Shown one piece after another: positions 44,891-55,884 of a stretch of DNA of 64,000 bases. Below the pieces are notes generated by a model that was given only the letters and a program-made list of their open reading frames with translations, was not told the DNA's origin and did not search any database. The position numbers and the translations under genes were made by a program. Source of the stretch: Liriodendron chinense. Its lineage: Eukaryota; Streptophyta; Magnoliopsida; Magnoliales; Magnoliaceae. How positions within the stretch are numbered: the stretch's first letter is position 1; every line of letters starts with the position of its first letter. The stretch covers positions 2,337,501 through 2,401,500 of the forward strand of contig ML058552.1 of NCBI GenBank assembly GCA_003013855.2, read 5' to 3'.

Positions 44891-45632
44891 ATGATAAGAG
44901 CGTGCAAAGTTACTCTGCACGCAATCCGATTCCCATGGTGGGCCCCATACATACTTATTTATTGAGAAAGTAGCAGTCATTAGGTATTTGATTAGACTTG
45001 ATTCATGGTGTTGATGATTCTGTCATTTTATGTGCTTGTGTATCTGGAATTGATGGAGCAAACCCGGGATGTGCGTCGGAGCTACCCGTGGTTGATTTAT
45101 GTGGATGTATGTTGTGGATGTATTTGGCTTATTATTAATAGTTATTTTTTGTCCACAAATGGTAGTATAATAGAATCAGTTAGCCCATTTGGAGATTTCT
45201 ATATTGCCGAGCATAGATAAAGTGTGTTTTGGAGGTATAGAAATCTGCCAAATTGTCCTGTTGGACAGTCCAAGGTTGGATAGATTGGAATGTTATCGTT
45301 GTTTGTCATTTACATGCTCTGTCATTAGTTTCATGCGGTAACTCTCCTATTCTCTCTGGATATGTTTCTTATGTTTAATTCCATTGTCAATTTAATCCAC
45401 ACAATGTGTGGATAGTTGACGTGGAAATTAAATGTAAGATAAATATATCTGGAGAGATAGGGGGAGATGCTGTCGAAATTTAGGCTTGGGCATTTAAATG
45501 GAAATAATGATAGCATTTCAATCTATCCATCCTTGGATGGGCGACTGATTTTATTATATTATCATTTAGTGGCAAATTAGATGACGAACATGATACTTGT
45601 GATTAAGAGTAGTTGATTGATGTTGATGTTTA
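44891..45632. other. CACTA interior, no gene
   Basis: 45,050-45,085 carries a diverged piece of the 172-bp unit ('gatgtgcgtcggagctaccc'). Otherwise unremarkable. Confidence 0.5.
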
Positions 45633-46293
45633 GCGGGGGTCCCTGGAAGGTGGGAACCGCGGTTTAGACCATGATGATGAAGCTGTCCTGTTCCTACGGA
45701 CAGTAATATAGGTGGCCTGGCCATTTGGACAGGCCCGTGTTTATGTATTAGCTCGAAATTAATGGAGCAGACCCGGATGTGCGTCGGAGCTATCCGGTTG
45801 TTGAGCGGGGGTCCCTGAAAGGTGGGAACCGCGGTTTAGACCATGATGATGAAGCTGTCCATTTCCTATGGACAGCAATATGGGTGGCCTGGCCATTTGG
45901 ACAGGCCCGTGTTTATGTATTAGCTCGAAATTAATGGAGCAGACCCGGATGTGCGTCGGAGCTATCCGGGTGTTGAGCGGGGGTCCCTGGAAGGTGGGAA
46001 CCGCTGTTATGACCATGATGATGAAGCTGTCCATTTCCTATGGACAGCAATATGGGTAGCCTGGCCATTTGGACAGGCCCGTGTTTATGTATTACCTCGA
46101 AATTAATGGAGCAGACCCGGATGTGCGTCGGAGCTATCCGGGTGTTGAAAGGGGGTCCCTGGAAGGTGGGAACCGCTGTTATGACCATGATGATGAAGCT
46201 GTCCATTTCCTATGGACAACAATATGGGTGGCCTGGCCATTTGGACAGGCCCGCTTTGTATGGAGCAGACCCGGATGTGCGTCGGAGCTATCC
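45633..46293 (+). repeat. 172-bp tandem repeat, 3.8 copies
   Basis: GCGGGGGTCCCTG starts at 45633, 45805, 45977 and (as AAGGGGGTCCCTG) 46149: an exact 172-bp period. The last copy has an internal deletion. Units are nearly identical. ORFs in both strands are repeat artefacts. Confidence 0.93.
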
Positions 46294-46323
46294 TTTAGTT
46301 GCTTGAGTCTCCAAGACCTACAC

Positions 46324-47727
46324 CCTAAACTCAAAGTACCTAAACTAAACCTACACCTATTCCTAAATCCATTCACCTAACCTAAACTTTAACCCAAACA
46401 TGAAAACCTAACCCGAAACCCGATCCCGAACCCGAAAATCTCAACCTATACCTAAGCCTAATCCTAAATTCAAATCACTTAAACTAAACCTACACCTATA
46501 CCTGAATCCATTCACCTAACATAAACCTAGACCTAAATATGAAAACCTAACCCGAAACGCTATCCCGAACCCGAAAATCTCAACATATGCCTAAACCTAA
46601 TCCTAAACTCAAAGTACCTAAACTAAACCTACACCTATTCCTAAATCCATTCACCTAACCTAAACTTTAACCCAAACACGAAAACCTAACCCGAAACCCG
46701 ATCCCGAACCCGAAAATCTCAACCTATACCTAAGCCTAATCCTAAATTCAAATCACTTAAACTAAACCTACACCTATACCTGAATCCATTCACCTAACAT
46801 AAACCTAGACCCAAATATGAAAACCTAACCCGAAACGCTATCCCGAACCCGAAAATCTCAACCTATGCCTAAACCTAATCCTAAACTCAAAGTACCTAAA
46901 CTAAACCTACACCTATTCCTAAATCCATTCACCTAACCTAAACTTTAACCCAAACACGAAAACTTAACCCGAAACCCGATCCCGAACCCGAAAATCTCAA
47001 CCTATACCTAAGCCTAATCCTAAATTCAAATCACTTAAACTAAACCTACACCTATACCTGAATCCATTCACCTAACATAAACCTAGACCCAAATATGAAA
47101 ACCTAACCCGAAACGCTATCCCGAACCCGAAAATCTCAACCTATGCCTAAACCTAATTCTAAACTCAAAGTACCTAAACTAAACCTACACCTATTCCTAA
47201 ATCCATTCACCTAACCTAAACTTTAACCCAAACACGAAAACCTAACCCGAAACCCGATCCCGAACCCGAAAATCTCAACCTATACCTAAGCCTAATCCTA
47301 AATTCAAATCACTTAAACTAAACCTACACCTATACTTGAATCCATTCACCTAGCATAAACCTAGACCTAAATATGAAAACCTAACCCGAAACGCTATCCC
47401 GAACCCGAAAATCTCAACATATGCCTAAACCTAATCCTAAACTCAAAGTACCTAAACTAAACCTACACCTATTCCTAAATCCATTCACCTAACCTAAACT
47501 TTAACCCAAACACGAAAACCTAACCCGAAACCCGATCCCGAACCCGAAAATCTCAACCTATACCTAAGCCTAATCCTAAATTCAAATCACTTAAACTAAA
47601 CCTACACCTATACCTGAATCCATTCACCTAACATAAACCTAGACCCAAATATGAAAACCTAACCCGAAACGCTATCCCGAACCCGAAAATCTCAACCTAT
47701 GCCTAAACCTAATCCTAAACTCAAAGT
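46324..47727 (+). repeat. 278-bp dimeric satellite (139 + 139 bp), five copies
   Basis: CCTAAACTCAAAGTA starts at 46324, 46602, 46880, (47158) , 47436 and 47714: exact 278-bp period. Each period holds two related 139-bp halves (the second starts with CCTAAATTCAAATCA, e.g. 46,463). The strand is C/A-rich with telomere-like CCTAAAC words and CCCGAACCCGAAAA blocks. Confidence 0.95.
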
Positions 47728-47794
47728 ATTGCACAATATTTACACGTAATTTTAAATGCCTAAACGTACATTTATATTCTGTACGTGATGATAG

Positions 47795-48585
47795 ATGAAG
47801 ATGTTGCGCGCTAGCAACTCTGCGGATGCGTCTGATGCGCTCTACTCACTGGCGTGTGGCCCTGATAGACGTGTATCTAGATATACAGGTTGTATTGTAA
47901 ACGGGATTCGGTTCCACACTGAGGAGCGTGAGAAATATAGGACCACACAAAATAGTGGTGTGGTTGTGAAGGGAACACATGAGGAGGTCGAAATTGATTT
48001 TTATGGCGTTTTGACGGATATTATTGAGCTGAGTTATTGTATGAGAAACGGGTGTACTTATTTAAATGCGATTGGTGGGATATTGGAAATAAAAAGTTGG
48101 GAATACAGACTGATAATTACTTCATGAGCGTAAATTTATCTCGGAAGTGGTTTAAAGATGACCCATTTATCATAGCCGGCCAAGCCGAACAAGTATTCTA
48201 CCTCGCTGACACCAAGTTAGGTGGCTCTTGGCACGTAGTACAGAAAATAAAGCCCAGGAACATATTTGACATTCCCGAAGTAGACGTTGAAGATAACGAT
48301 GAAGGGAGTAATAGAACGTCGTCAGTTGAACAAGCATACCAAGAAGACATGCCATCTTGGGATAGAGGGAATGATCCAAATGTTGATATTGATGTGGTGC
48401 AATTGAATAGAGATGATGTGCCACCTGATCATGTTGATGCCTCAATCATAAATGACATTGTTAGAGATGATAACGCTTTCATCGATGACAACGTTGCAGA
48501 CGATGAAGAGGAAATTCTGATCAGCGATAGTGATAGTGAAGAAGAAAGAGTCCTAAGCGATAATGATTCAGACGACGATTATTAA
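47795..48585 (+). pseudogene. CACTA transposase C-terminal region (DUF4216)
   Basis: This is the remnant of the TNP2-type transposase gene. Landmarks: RVSRYTGCIVNGIRFHTEER, NSGVVVKGTHEE, IDFYGVLTDIIELSY in the first frame (47,795-48,036), then VYLFKCDWWDIGNKKLGIQT, WFKDDPFIIAGQAEQVFYL and GGSWHVVQKIKPRNIFDIPE in the second (about 48,040-48,300), so one small indel lies at about 48,037. A strongly acidic tail (DEEEILISDSDSEEE) follows to the stop at 48,585. Everything upstream that should encode the catalytic Transposase_21 domain is missing, and the frame begins right after the satellite array. Confidence 0.88.
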
Positions 48586-48722
48586 ATGTATACAAGATGT
48601 ACATGTAATTTTTCAATTCGATTAATTTGATTATTACATGTATATATTTTTACAAGTCATGATTTTTTTTCCTGAATTGACTTGTTGATAATCTATATTT
48701 ACAGTTAAGTCATTTTCTGATC

Positions 48723-49103
48723 ATGTCCTCCACAAACTGGAGCGTAGCGGAAGCACGCAGCATACTTCATCAGCTGTTGCGGATGGACTTTCCAGCCCTA
48801 TATTCTTCTGGTAGGGCCAGAGAGATACCCGGTCTGGTCGAGAAATGTAGGGAGGAAGACGATGACTCAGATGAAAGATTATACAATCTCAAAGAAATTT
48901 CGGACCTGATTGAGGAATATAACCGCGGAAAACTTCGTATGGAAGATGCGACATTATGACTTGCACATCTGAATGGAGTCCCGAGAGATCAGATTTCTCC
49001 TATTGTGACTGGCATGTTGGCTGTAACAATGTCGAGTGCTTCATACAGCTTGACATATACATCTGCAGCGTACGATAACTTACGCAGGGAGTATTTCGAA
49101 TGA
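48723..49103 (+). pseudogene. Unidentified small ORF with one in-frame TGA
   Basis: ATG at 48,723. The frame stops at TGA 48,957-48,959 but continues in phase for 47 more codons to TGA at 49,101-49,103, with protein-like composition (LVEKCREEDDDSDERLY, LAHLNGVPRDQI, YDNLRREYFE). About 126 residues, no domain known to me. It sits between the two CACTA genes and may be a third CACTA product or a captured fragment. The TGA could be a mutated CGA. Confidence 0.45.
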
Positions 49104-49376
49104 TTGATCCGAAGTTGATTTGTATTACAATGAGATATATGTATTTAATATAGAATGACAATGTGTAATGGATTTTTCAACTTTTATATTCTGTTTACGA
49201 TTTTATTATATTCTGTTTACGGTTTTATTATATTCTGCTTGTATTATAGTGTAATGGTCTAATCATATTTTTATCATTTCTCTAAGCATAAGCACAAATT
49301 CACTCTGCAATGATGTTCATAAACTTGCATTGACATTGTTTAAATTTATAAGTTTGTATTTCAGATATATTCAGTC

Positions 49377-51031
49377 ATGGCACCAGGTGGGAGATCAGGT
49401 CGTTCGCGCACTGGATCTACTCCTTCCACCCGTGATGCGACGCAGACAGCATCGACGTCGCACGGTGCATCACAGTCATCTGATCCTTCGGTTCAGCATA
49501 CACCGGGCACTGCATGTAAGTCTAGACATTTATTTAGTGATTTCTGGTTATATTGTTACTTACATATATCTTTTCGCAGCAGCATCTTCTACCAGCCGAC
49601 GAGGACGTGGACCCACGCGTGGGTTAGTTTTAGAGCGACTTACGCGTGAGGGTAGGGTGGCGATAGAGTTCCCACAGGACTGCCTTAGACCTGTTGGGGA
49701 CAGTGCCAGATTGTTTACGTCTGAGGTCGGTGTCCTATGCCGATCTCTGATCCCCGCCACCACCCCCCGTTGGACTGACGTGACAGATGATGTGCGACAG
49801 CTCATCCGTCAGCGCCTTCAGGTAAAGTTTAGTAAATTGAAATTTTCTTTTGTGAAAGTTCATTTACAGTTAAGTCCTATTGTTAATAAGTTTATTGCCT
49901 TAATTTATTATTTACGAAACTGCAGGATAAATTTGAATTCGATTTGAATGTTCCCTACATTTCTCATGCCGTCGACGACATGATTAGGGAGCGGTTCAAG
50001 GAGTACCGCTGAAAGTTGCACCAGCGGTACAAGCGGTGCAGGACACACGATGAGGCCGTACTGTCCGCACCGCCACACGTTAGTACAGACGACTGGCGGA
50101 TACTCTGCGAGAGATTTTCGTCGGAGGCTTTTCAGGTAATATTTACATGTACGATATCTTACGGTAACAATTAATTTCGCAATTAATTTCACAATTAATA
50201 GAAATGTATTTTGTATAATGTGTTCAGAAAAGGAGTAGAATAAATTCTGCGAACAGGGAAAAGTTACAAGTGAACCACGTAGCTGGTTCAAAGTCATTTG
50301 TACGACATCGTTACGACATGGTAAGAAATTATTAATGATTATTAAGTTAATATATTATTTTGATTGGCATTTATTATAAGTCTTTTTTCCTTTCGATTGC
50401 GCAGCGGGATTCCGTCACCGGCCAGGAGCCTGGACCAGTAGACCTCTACAGAGGGACTCACTGTCGGCAGGCGACGGGATCTTGGGTTCATCCTAGAGCC
50501 AGTGAGCATTGGGTAAAAATCTTCACTTTGTAAAATTTAATTGCGCATTGATTGATAATAATGTCATTCATGCCATTTTTTATGAAATTTCATATCTTTT
50601 CATTACAGGCGGCGATGGACACCATACGCAGTCAGCCCACTCCCGATGGTAGTCAGCGGAGTGAGCCAGAAATCCTGAGCGAGGTGCTTGGCACCCGTTC
50701 TGGATATGTACGTGGGCTTGGCCATGGTGCTAAGCTCATGGCACAAACTAGAGCTGGCTCCAGCCGATCCGTAGCTGGTGAGAGCGCTCAACGCCGAGCT
50801 GACATCGCAGAGAGAGAGGTTCAGCAGCTACGGGTCGTCGTCGATGGGATTCGGGAGCAGCTGGAGAGGTAGAGGGAGGAGGAGGAGAGGCGACGGGAGG
50901 AGCAGGAGAGGAGGATCGACGAGTTGTGGCAGGAGCATGAGCGACGGATGCAGGAGATATTTCAGGCTCTCGCTGCACGCCTTGGCGCCGATGCCCCACC
51001 ACCTCCACCACCTCCGCCTTCATCTTCCTGA
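49377..51031 (+). pseudogene. TNPA-like gene, Transposase_24 (Ptta/En/Spm), six exons, two stops
   Basis: The DNA-binding accessory protein of CACTA elements, which binds the subterminal repeats. Exons with consensus GT/AG borders: 49,377-49,515; 49,580-49,821; 49,926-50,135; 50,228-50,320; 50,405-50,512; 50,609-51,031. All junctions keep one frame. Landmarks: Ser/Thr-rich N-terminus, RGLVLERLTREGRVAIEF, exon 4 NREKLQVNHVAGSKSFVRH (the most typical Transposase_24 signature), exon 6 VLGTRSGYVRGLG, then a coiled-coil rich in Glu/Arg and a poly-Pro end. In-frame TGA at 50,010-50,012 and TAG at 50,870-50,872 both fit single C-to-T changes. Gene structure is otherwise intact, so it died recently. 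Confidence 0.85.
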
Positions 51032-51250
51032 TTATTTTTTTTAATATACGACTTTTAACTTGTATGTATTTGTGTGTGGATGAATATTGTTTGTTTGTGG
51101 ATGTGGAATGGATTATTTGTATATGGATGATGTAGTTTTTATTTATTTGTATGTTTATGGATGTGAATAGAATTCAAAATGTATAGGTTTTTTTACAGGT
51201 GTATATCAGAAATTTTCCTGAATTTTGAAAACAAATGAAACCAAGACAGG
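51032..51250. other. 3' flank of the TNPA-like gene
   Basis: AT-rich with 'tgtatttgtgtgtggatga' words repeated loosely. Likely 3' UTR. No further ORF. Confidence 0.45.
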
Positions 51251-51254
51251 GAAA

Positions 51255-51695
51255 ACTTTTACCGACGAAATATTTCGTAGGTAAAAGTGTTTAAAATCAT
51301 TTTACCGACGAAATATTTCGTCGGTAAAACATTTTTCATACTTTTACCGACGGAATAATTCGTCGGTAAAAGTTTCAACAAGTTTTTACCTACGAAATAT
51401 TTCGTCGGTAAAAGTTTTAACATGTTTTTTCCTACGAATTATTTCGTCGGTAAAAGTTTTTTCACCGACGTATCATTTTCATTCCCGACAAACATTCATA
51501 TGTTTTCCCGACGAATATTTTCATCGGTAATGGTGTAATAATTACCTACGAAAAATTATTTCGTCGGTAAAAACCTTTACCGACGGCCTTTCTGCGACGA
51601 TGTTAGCCGCGAATTATTTCGTCGGGAAAAAGATTTCCCGACGAAATTTTACTGATTACCGACGAAATCATTCGTCGGTAAAAATGGAATTTCTT
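51255..51695 (+). repeat. 3' subterminal repeats of the CACTA element
   Basis: About 15 copies of TTTTACCGACGAAATATTTCGTCGG-type palindromes and variants with TACGAA. They mirror the 5' end. Confidence 0.88.
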
Positions 51696-51701
51696 GTAGT
51701 G

Positions 51702-52650
51702 GATGGATTAGAAGGCCAATATGTCAATCCAGTTGTGCCTAATGGATGACATCCTATATAACGTTATGAGAGAGAAGACAGCTGCTGATACATGGGCGAA
51801 GTTGGAGAATATCTACGCAAAGAAATATATGGAGAACCGCTTGTATCTGAAGCTACAGTTGTTTAATATGAAGATAACAAAGGGAACCGATGTTGAGAGT
51901 CGCATTAGTAATTTCAACAAGTTCGTTTGCAAACTGTTGGACATAGACGAACCGATGAGGGGCAAAGATCAAGCATACATTTTGTTGAATTCTCTTACAA
52001 AATCATATGAGTCGATTAAAGACTCTTTGTGTGTCAGTTGGGCAACCATTAGGATTGAGACCATCATCTCAACCCTGCAGTTGAAGAAATAAAAAAGAAG
52101 AGCGGTGGTGTTAGTACGTCCTCAAATGAACTGGTTATGAGGGGAAGGAATTCTGAGTGGGATGAGAGAATCTTTGCCATCAAAATCTAAATCCAAGGGC
52201 AAAGGAAAGAGTAAGTTGAAGTATTGGAATTGTGGATAGACGGAGCACATTAAGAGGGATTGTCAGAATCCTAAGTAAAAAAAAAAAGACAAGTCTGAAG
52301 ATTCTTCTAGGAGACTAATATTGTGGAATCTACGAGGACATGAGTGATGATTGCGATGTATTGACTATATCCAGATCTGAATATCTTAGCGATGAGTGGC
52401 TTTTGGATTCAAGTGCATTGTATCACATGTGTCCTAACCGGAGTTCATTCACCTCATACAGGGAGTGTAATAGTGGTTTTATGTTCTTAGGCGATGACTA
52501 CGCCTGCAAAGTGGTGGGTGTTAATTCGATGCACATTAGGATGTTCGATGGGATCGAACGCATTTTGACAAATGTGAGGCATGTCCCTAAGCTAAAGAAG
52601 AATTTGATCTCTCTTAGTGCACTAGAAGCAATAGGGTGCAAGTTCATCTA
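51702..52650 (+). pseudogene. Copia gag 3' part, zinc knuckle and gag-pre-integrase start
   Basis: Continuation of the gag at 43,068: after one codon pair and a TAG it has the UBN2 capsid region (open 51,721-52,092; TADTWAKLENIYAKKY, FNKFVCKLLDID, LLNSLTKSYESIKDSL). A zinc knuckle YWNCG*TEHIKRDC near 52,230 has a stop inside. From 52,340 the protease/pre-integrase region is open (WLLDSSALYHMCPN, RHVPKLKKNLISL). Protease Asp is in an LDSSA context rather than DSGA. The pol part is cut at 52,759 by the SIRE-like element. Confidence 0.82.
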
Positions 52651-52759
52651 GTTAGATCAGTTTTGTAAAGTGTTAAAGGGGGCACTCGTGGTGTGTCCAT
52701 TTTTACAAGTTGATTGGGAGCACTTCATCAGATGGAGCTGCGAAATCTGTGGTGGATTT

Positions 52760-54622
52760 TGTTAGTTCACTGATTTGTGCATTGTATTGTCAATTGCGTG
52801 ATCGTTGAGTCAGTCAAGTCTCGTGAGCCCCGATGAAGATTGAAGTCTCAAGACTTGAAGACCAAAGCAGCTTACCGCACTCAAGTTCAAGCCAAATCAA
52901 GCTCGGAGGGTAAGTTGCATATAGACAGCCTATAGGATCCCAAAACATCCAAGTCCATGGCATTCGAATCGCATTTTATGTTTGCCAATTGATCCACGGA
53001 CTTAAGGTCAAGATACTCAGTCTTGGACCTCCATTATGTAGGTGCCAATCAGTTGAAAAACAAAGGAAAACCATCTCTTTGAGTACCGTTAATATCGAGG
53101 GAGTTCACCCCATTTCAGGCAACGAAATTAAGGCCTGACGACCGGTCGGGCGACCGGTCAGGTGAAGCAGGGTTGAAGACAGCACCTTCTGAAGTAAATC
53201 TCTCTTCCCTAAGACCATTCTGAAGATCGGTCGTTGGACTTCTAAGACCGGTCGCACGACCGGTCGTAAATGGACGAAATCTGTCCAGCAACCAATGGGA
53301 AAAATAGATTAAAGGGAGACCAGTCGCACGACCGGTCGCTGACCTCCCACGACCGATCGTAAATGCTAAAAACACTGTCCAGAGACTTCAGGGTTTTCTT
53401 TTCAAAAGGAAGACAGGTCGTACGACCGGTCGTCAGACCGGTCGGAGGCACAATCAAGACCGCTCGTTGGGCTTTTTAGACAGGTCGCACGTGACCGTTT
53501 TCTATCCGTTGGAGCCCGATTCTTGGAGCCTATAAAGGCATATTTCGAGGGCTTTGAGGGTAGAACTTGCACACCCATTTAGAGCATTAAGAGAGGCTAT
53601 TAAGGCTTTCATCTAATCTCTTTTGCTCATCATAGTCTTAAGTTCATCCTTCAAACCTAGCCATTAATGGCACTACATTGAGTATTCAAAGCTTGGTTTG
53701 AACAATGAACTCAAGCATGGCATTCATGGCTGTCCCTATCATTCAATCTTCATCTTGAATTCATTTATAGCCATTGAATAATCCAATTGATGGTTCCTTC
53801 ATTATCCATTGCATTGTAATAGGCATATGGAACATCAATACCTTCTCCCACCTACCTGGCACTAGTCTAGAAACATCATATGCATTGGTAACTGATCGTG
53901 GGAGCTTGGAAAGGAGCTAAGGCATTCGTGGAAGCTGAAGCTACTCATCAACGGCGCTGAATCGAGGCTCAATCGTCTAAGTATGTCTAGTATTTGAGAG
54001 TCCATTTATTGAATCATTATTCCCTGGATTGGGAAACTCCGGCGGGAGTGTACGTGACCGTCCTTGGATTAGGGTTGGTGAGAGTTTGAGATCCAAACTC
54101 GTCAAGTCCCTGATTGGGCCATCGGCGGATGGTAAACGCGGTCCTAGATCAAAGGATGTTAAGGTTGATGGTTAACCTGATTTAAAACACGACTATAGTG
54201 AAATCCGGTGATCTCATAGTTTGAGATTGTGAACCGGGAGTGGAGTAGAGAAACCGAACCACTATACATCGTGTGCAATGTGGTGAATGCATTTTGTCTA
54301 TTTTGTTCCTTGTTGATCAATCTTATAAGTGCTTAACTGTATGCCCATCTTATGTTCGACAAAATGCTCATATGTCATCCTTGAATGATTAATACAAGAA
54401 TGCATATAAACTGTTTGATGAAATACTTCTCTCAGTAAAGTTGTCAATCGAGTTAGATCTTGGGTGATCAATTGCTATTATTTACATGCACTTAATTGGT
54501 AAATTATGGTATAAATGCAATTGAGCTTTTGAATTTGCAAGAAAAATTAAAAAGTCTTATTCACCCCCCCTCTAGGATATAAGCATCAAGCTTATCTCAC
54601 TAGCGGTAAAATCGCAATTTCA
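52760..54622 (+). repeat. 5' LTR of the SIRE-like derivative
   Basis: TGTTAG...TTTCA. Contains seven or more ACCGGTC palindromes (53,138-53,460) and a TATA box CTATAAAGG (53,530-53,538). Confidence 0.93.
53138..53490 (+). promoter_or_regulatory. Cluster of CGACCGGTCG palindromes in U3
   Basis: About seven intact and several mutated copies of the self-complementary decamer (A)CGACCGGTCG lie 40-390 bp upstream of TATA, often in face-to-face pairs 1-4 bases apart. The mutated copies differ mainly by C-to-T or G-to-A at CpG. Likely protein-binding sites or hairpins. The other LTR has about nine. Confidence 0.6.
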
Positions 54623-54624
54623 AT

Positions 54625-54636
54625 TGGTATCAGAGC
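54625..54636 (+). other. Primer binding site, initiator tRNA-Met
   Basis: TGGTATCAGAGC, perfect match to the standard Copia PBS, two bases after the LTR. Confidence 0.92.
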
Positions 54637-54693
54637 GGGTTCCTCTTTAAGGGCTTAATTGCCTAGAGGTAGATTGTAAGTAAGCTTGTAAAT

Positions 54694-55884
54694 ATGTCCA
54701 ATTCCGAGGCAAGTTTGATTTCTAGTCCTCCACACTTTGATGGATCCGATTATACATATTGGAAGGCTAGAATGAGCATATTTTTAATGTCACTAGATCC
54801 AGCTATATGTGACATAATTGAGAAAGGTTAGTCGGTCCCTATTGTTCAAACTAAAAGTAAGGGTACAACCACTTCCACTCCAAAAGATGAATCAAAATGG
54901 AGTAAAGAAGAAAGGGCCAATTCTATGAGCAATATTAACGCCCTTGATGTAATCCGTTGTGCCCTCTCCCAAGAGGAACAAAATAGAATATTTACTTGCG
55001 AATCCGCTAAGCAAGCTTGGGAGAAGTTGGAATCTATTTATGAACATTTTTGCACAACTGATTCATCCATGCCCATCCCTTCTAGTGAAAGAGTTGTAAG
55101 TATCAATTTAAGGGAGAATAAGAGCAATGATGAGACATCCTCTAGTAGTGAAGAGGAAGATAAATATGAGGATGGCCAATTACGAGATATTTATAGTGAG
55201 CTCTATTGTGAAAATTTAAGAGTTATGAAAGAGCTCAATAAAGAAAAGATTGAAAAGCAAAAGTTGAAAATTGACCATGTCTCTCTAACTAAAGAAAAGA
55301 AAAATATTCAAAATGAATTGAGAGAGGCATTAAAAAGAATTGAAGAGCTTGAGCTTGAACTTAAAACAGTTAAACATAAAAATCAATCTCTAAAACTTGA
55401 GGTCAACCAACTTAAGACCTACACCAATGAGAACAAAGACCAAGAGACCCAAAATGCGCAAATAAGTAAATCTTGTATTATGGGTAAAGATTTGGGAGAA
55501 AAATGGGGTTACAAATATGTCAAGAAAACCCCTTCTCTAGTATTTGTGGAGGTTGAGTCTTCTTCACTTGAGAGCAAACCTAAGTCGGCTCTCTCATGCC
55601 ATTTTTGTGGAGAGGCAGGACACTTTAAATTTGAATGCCCAATTGCAAAACGACCGCCATGCACCTCAGTCCGACCTCAAATAGTTAAATCAATTGTAAC
55701 TGAAAGAGTGACTCAAGAAAAGAAGAGCCAACATGAGAAGGCTCCAAAAATTGTGAAGAACTCAACCAAAGTTGAGAATAAGGAAAACTCTCACAAGGTT
55801 GGCAAGAAAAGGAAAGTTTCATTCCCTTTTAAAAGATATGATTATGTGGGGAAGATGATAAAGCAGGTTGCCCATTTGATCTAG
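54694..55884 (+). pseudogene. gag of the SIRE-like derivative, one in-frame stop
   Basis: ATG at 54,694. The start (PPHFDGSDYTYWKARM) is the typical SIRE/Copia gag N-terminus. TAG at 54,829-54,831 interrupts the frame, which then stays open from 54,832 to 55,884. After IFTCESAKQAWEKLESIYE the usual capsid middle is missing, and the sequence jumps to an acidic region and a long coiled coil (about residues 160-250). A zinc knuckle CHFCGEAGHFKFEC lies at about residues 305-318 counted from 54,694, followed by a Lys-rich tail. The deletion in the capsid core makes it doubtful that particles could form even without the stop. Confidence 0.83.

Larger units (their letters stand above)
43229..51701 (+). 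mobile_element. CACTA (En/Spm) transposon, 8,473 bp, internally rearranged
   Basis: The ends are CACTACAAGAAA and its inverse TTTCTTGTAGTG, with subterminal palindromic repeats at both ends, a 3-bp GAT duplication, a DUF4216 remnant of the TNP2-type transposase gene, and a Transposase_24 (TNPA-like) gene. The catalytic Transposase_21 and DUF4218 parts are missing. Their place is taken by GC-rich repeats, a dispersed repeat and two satellite arrays. It is therefore non-autonomous. Confidence 0.93.
43226..51704. other. 3-bp target duplication GAT flanking the CACTA element
   Basis: GAT at 43,226-43,228 and 51,702-51,704, the 3-bp size characteristic of CACTA (En/Spm) insertion. Confidence 0.9.

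Noticed and set aside
45759..46380. ORFs of about 90 residues on both strands
   Set aside because: They repeat with the 172-bp unit on both strands, so the open frame is a by-product of the array.
46324..47727. Interstitial telomere
   Set aside because: There are scattered CCTAAAC words but no run of consecutive CCCTAAA units. The structure is a 139-bp-based satellite.
54625..54636. tRNA gene remnant
   Set aside because: The TGGTATCAGAGC stretch is a PBS of 12 bases. No cloverleaf surrounds it.
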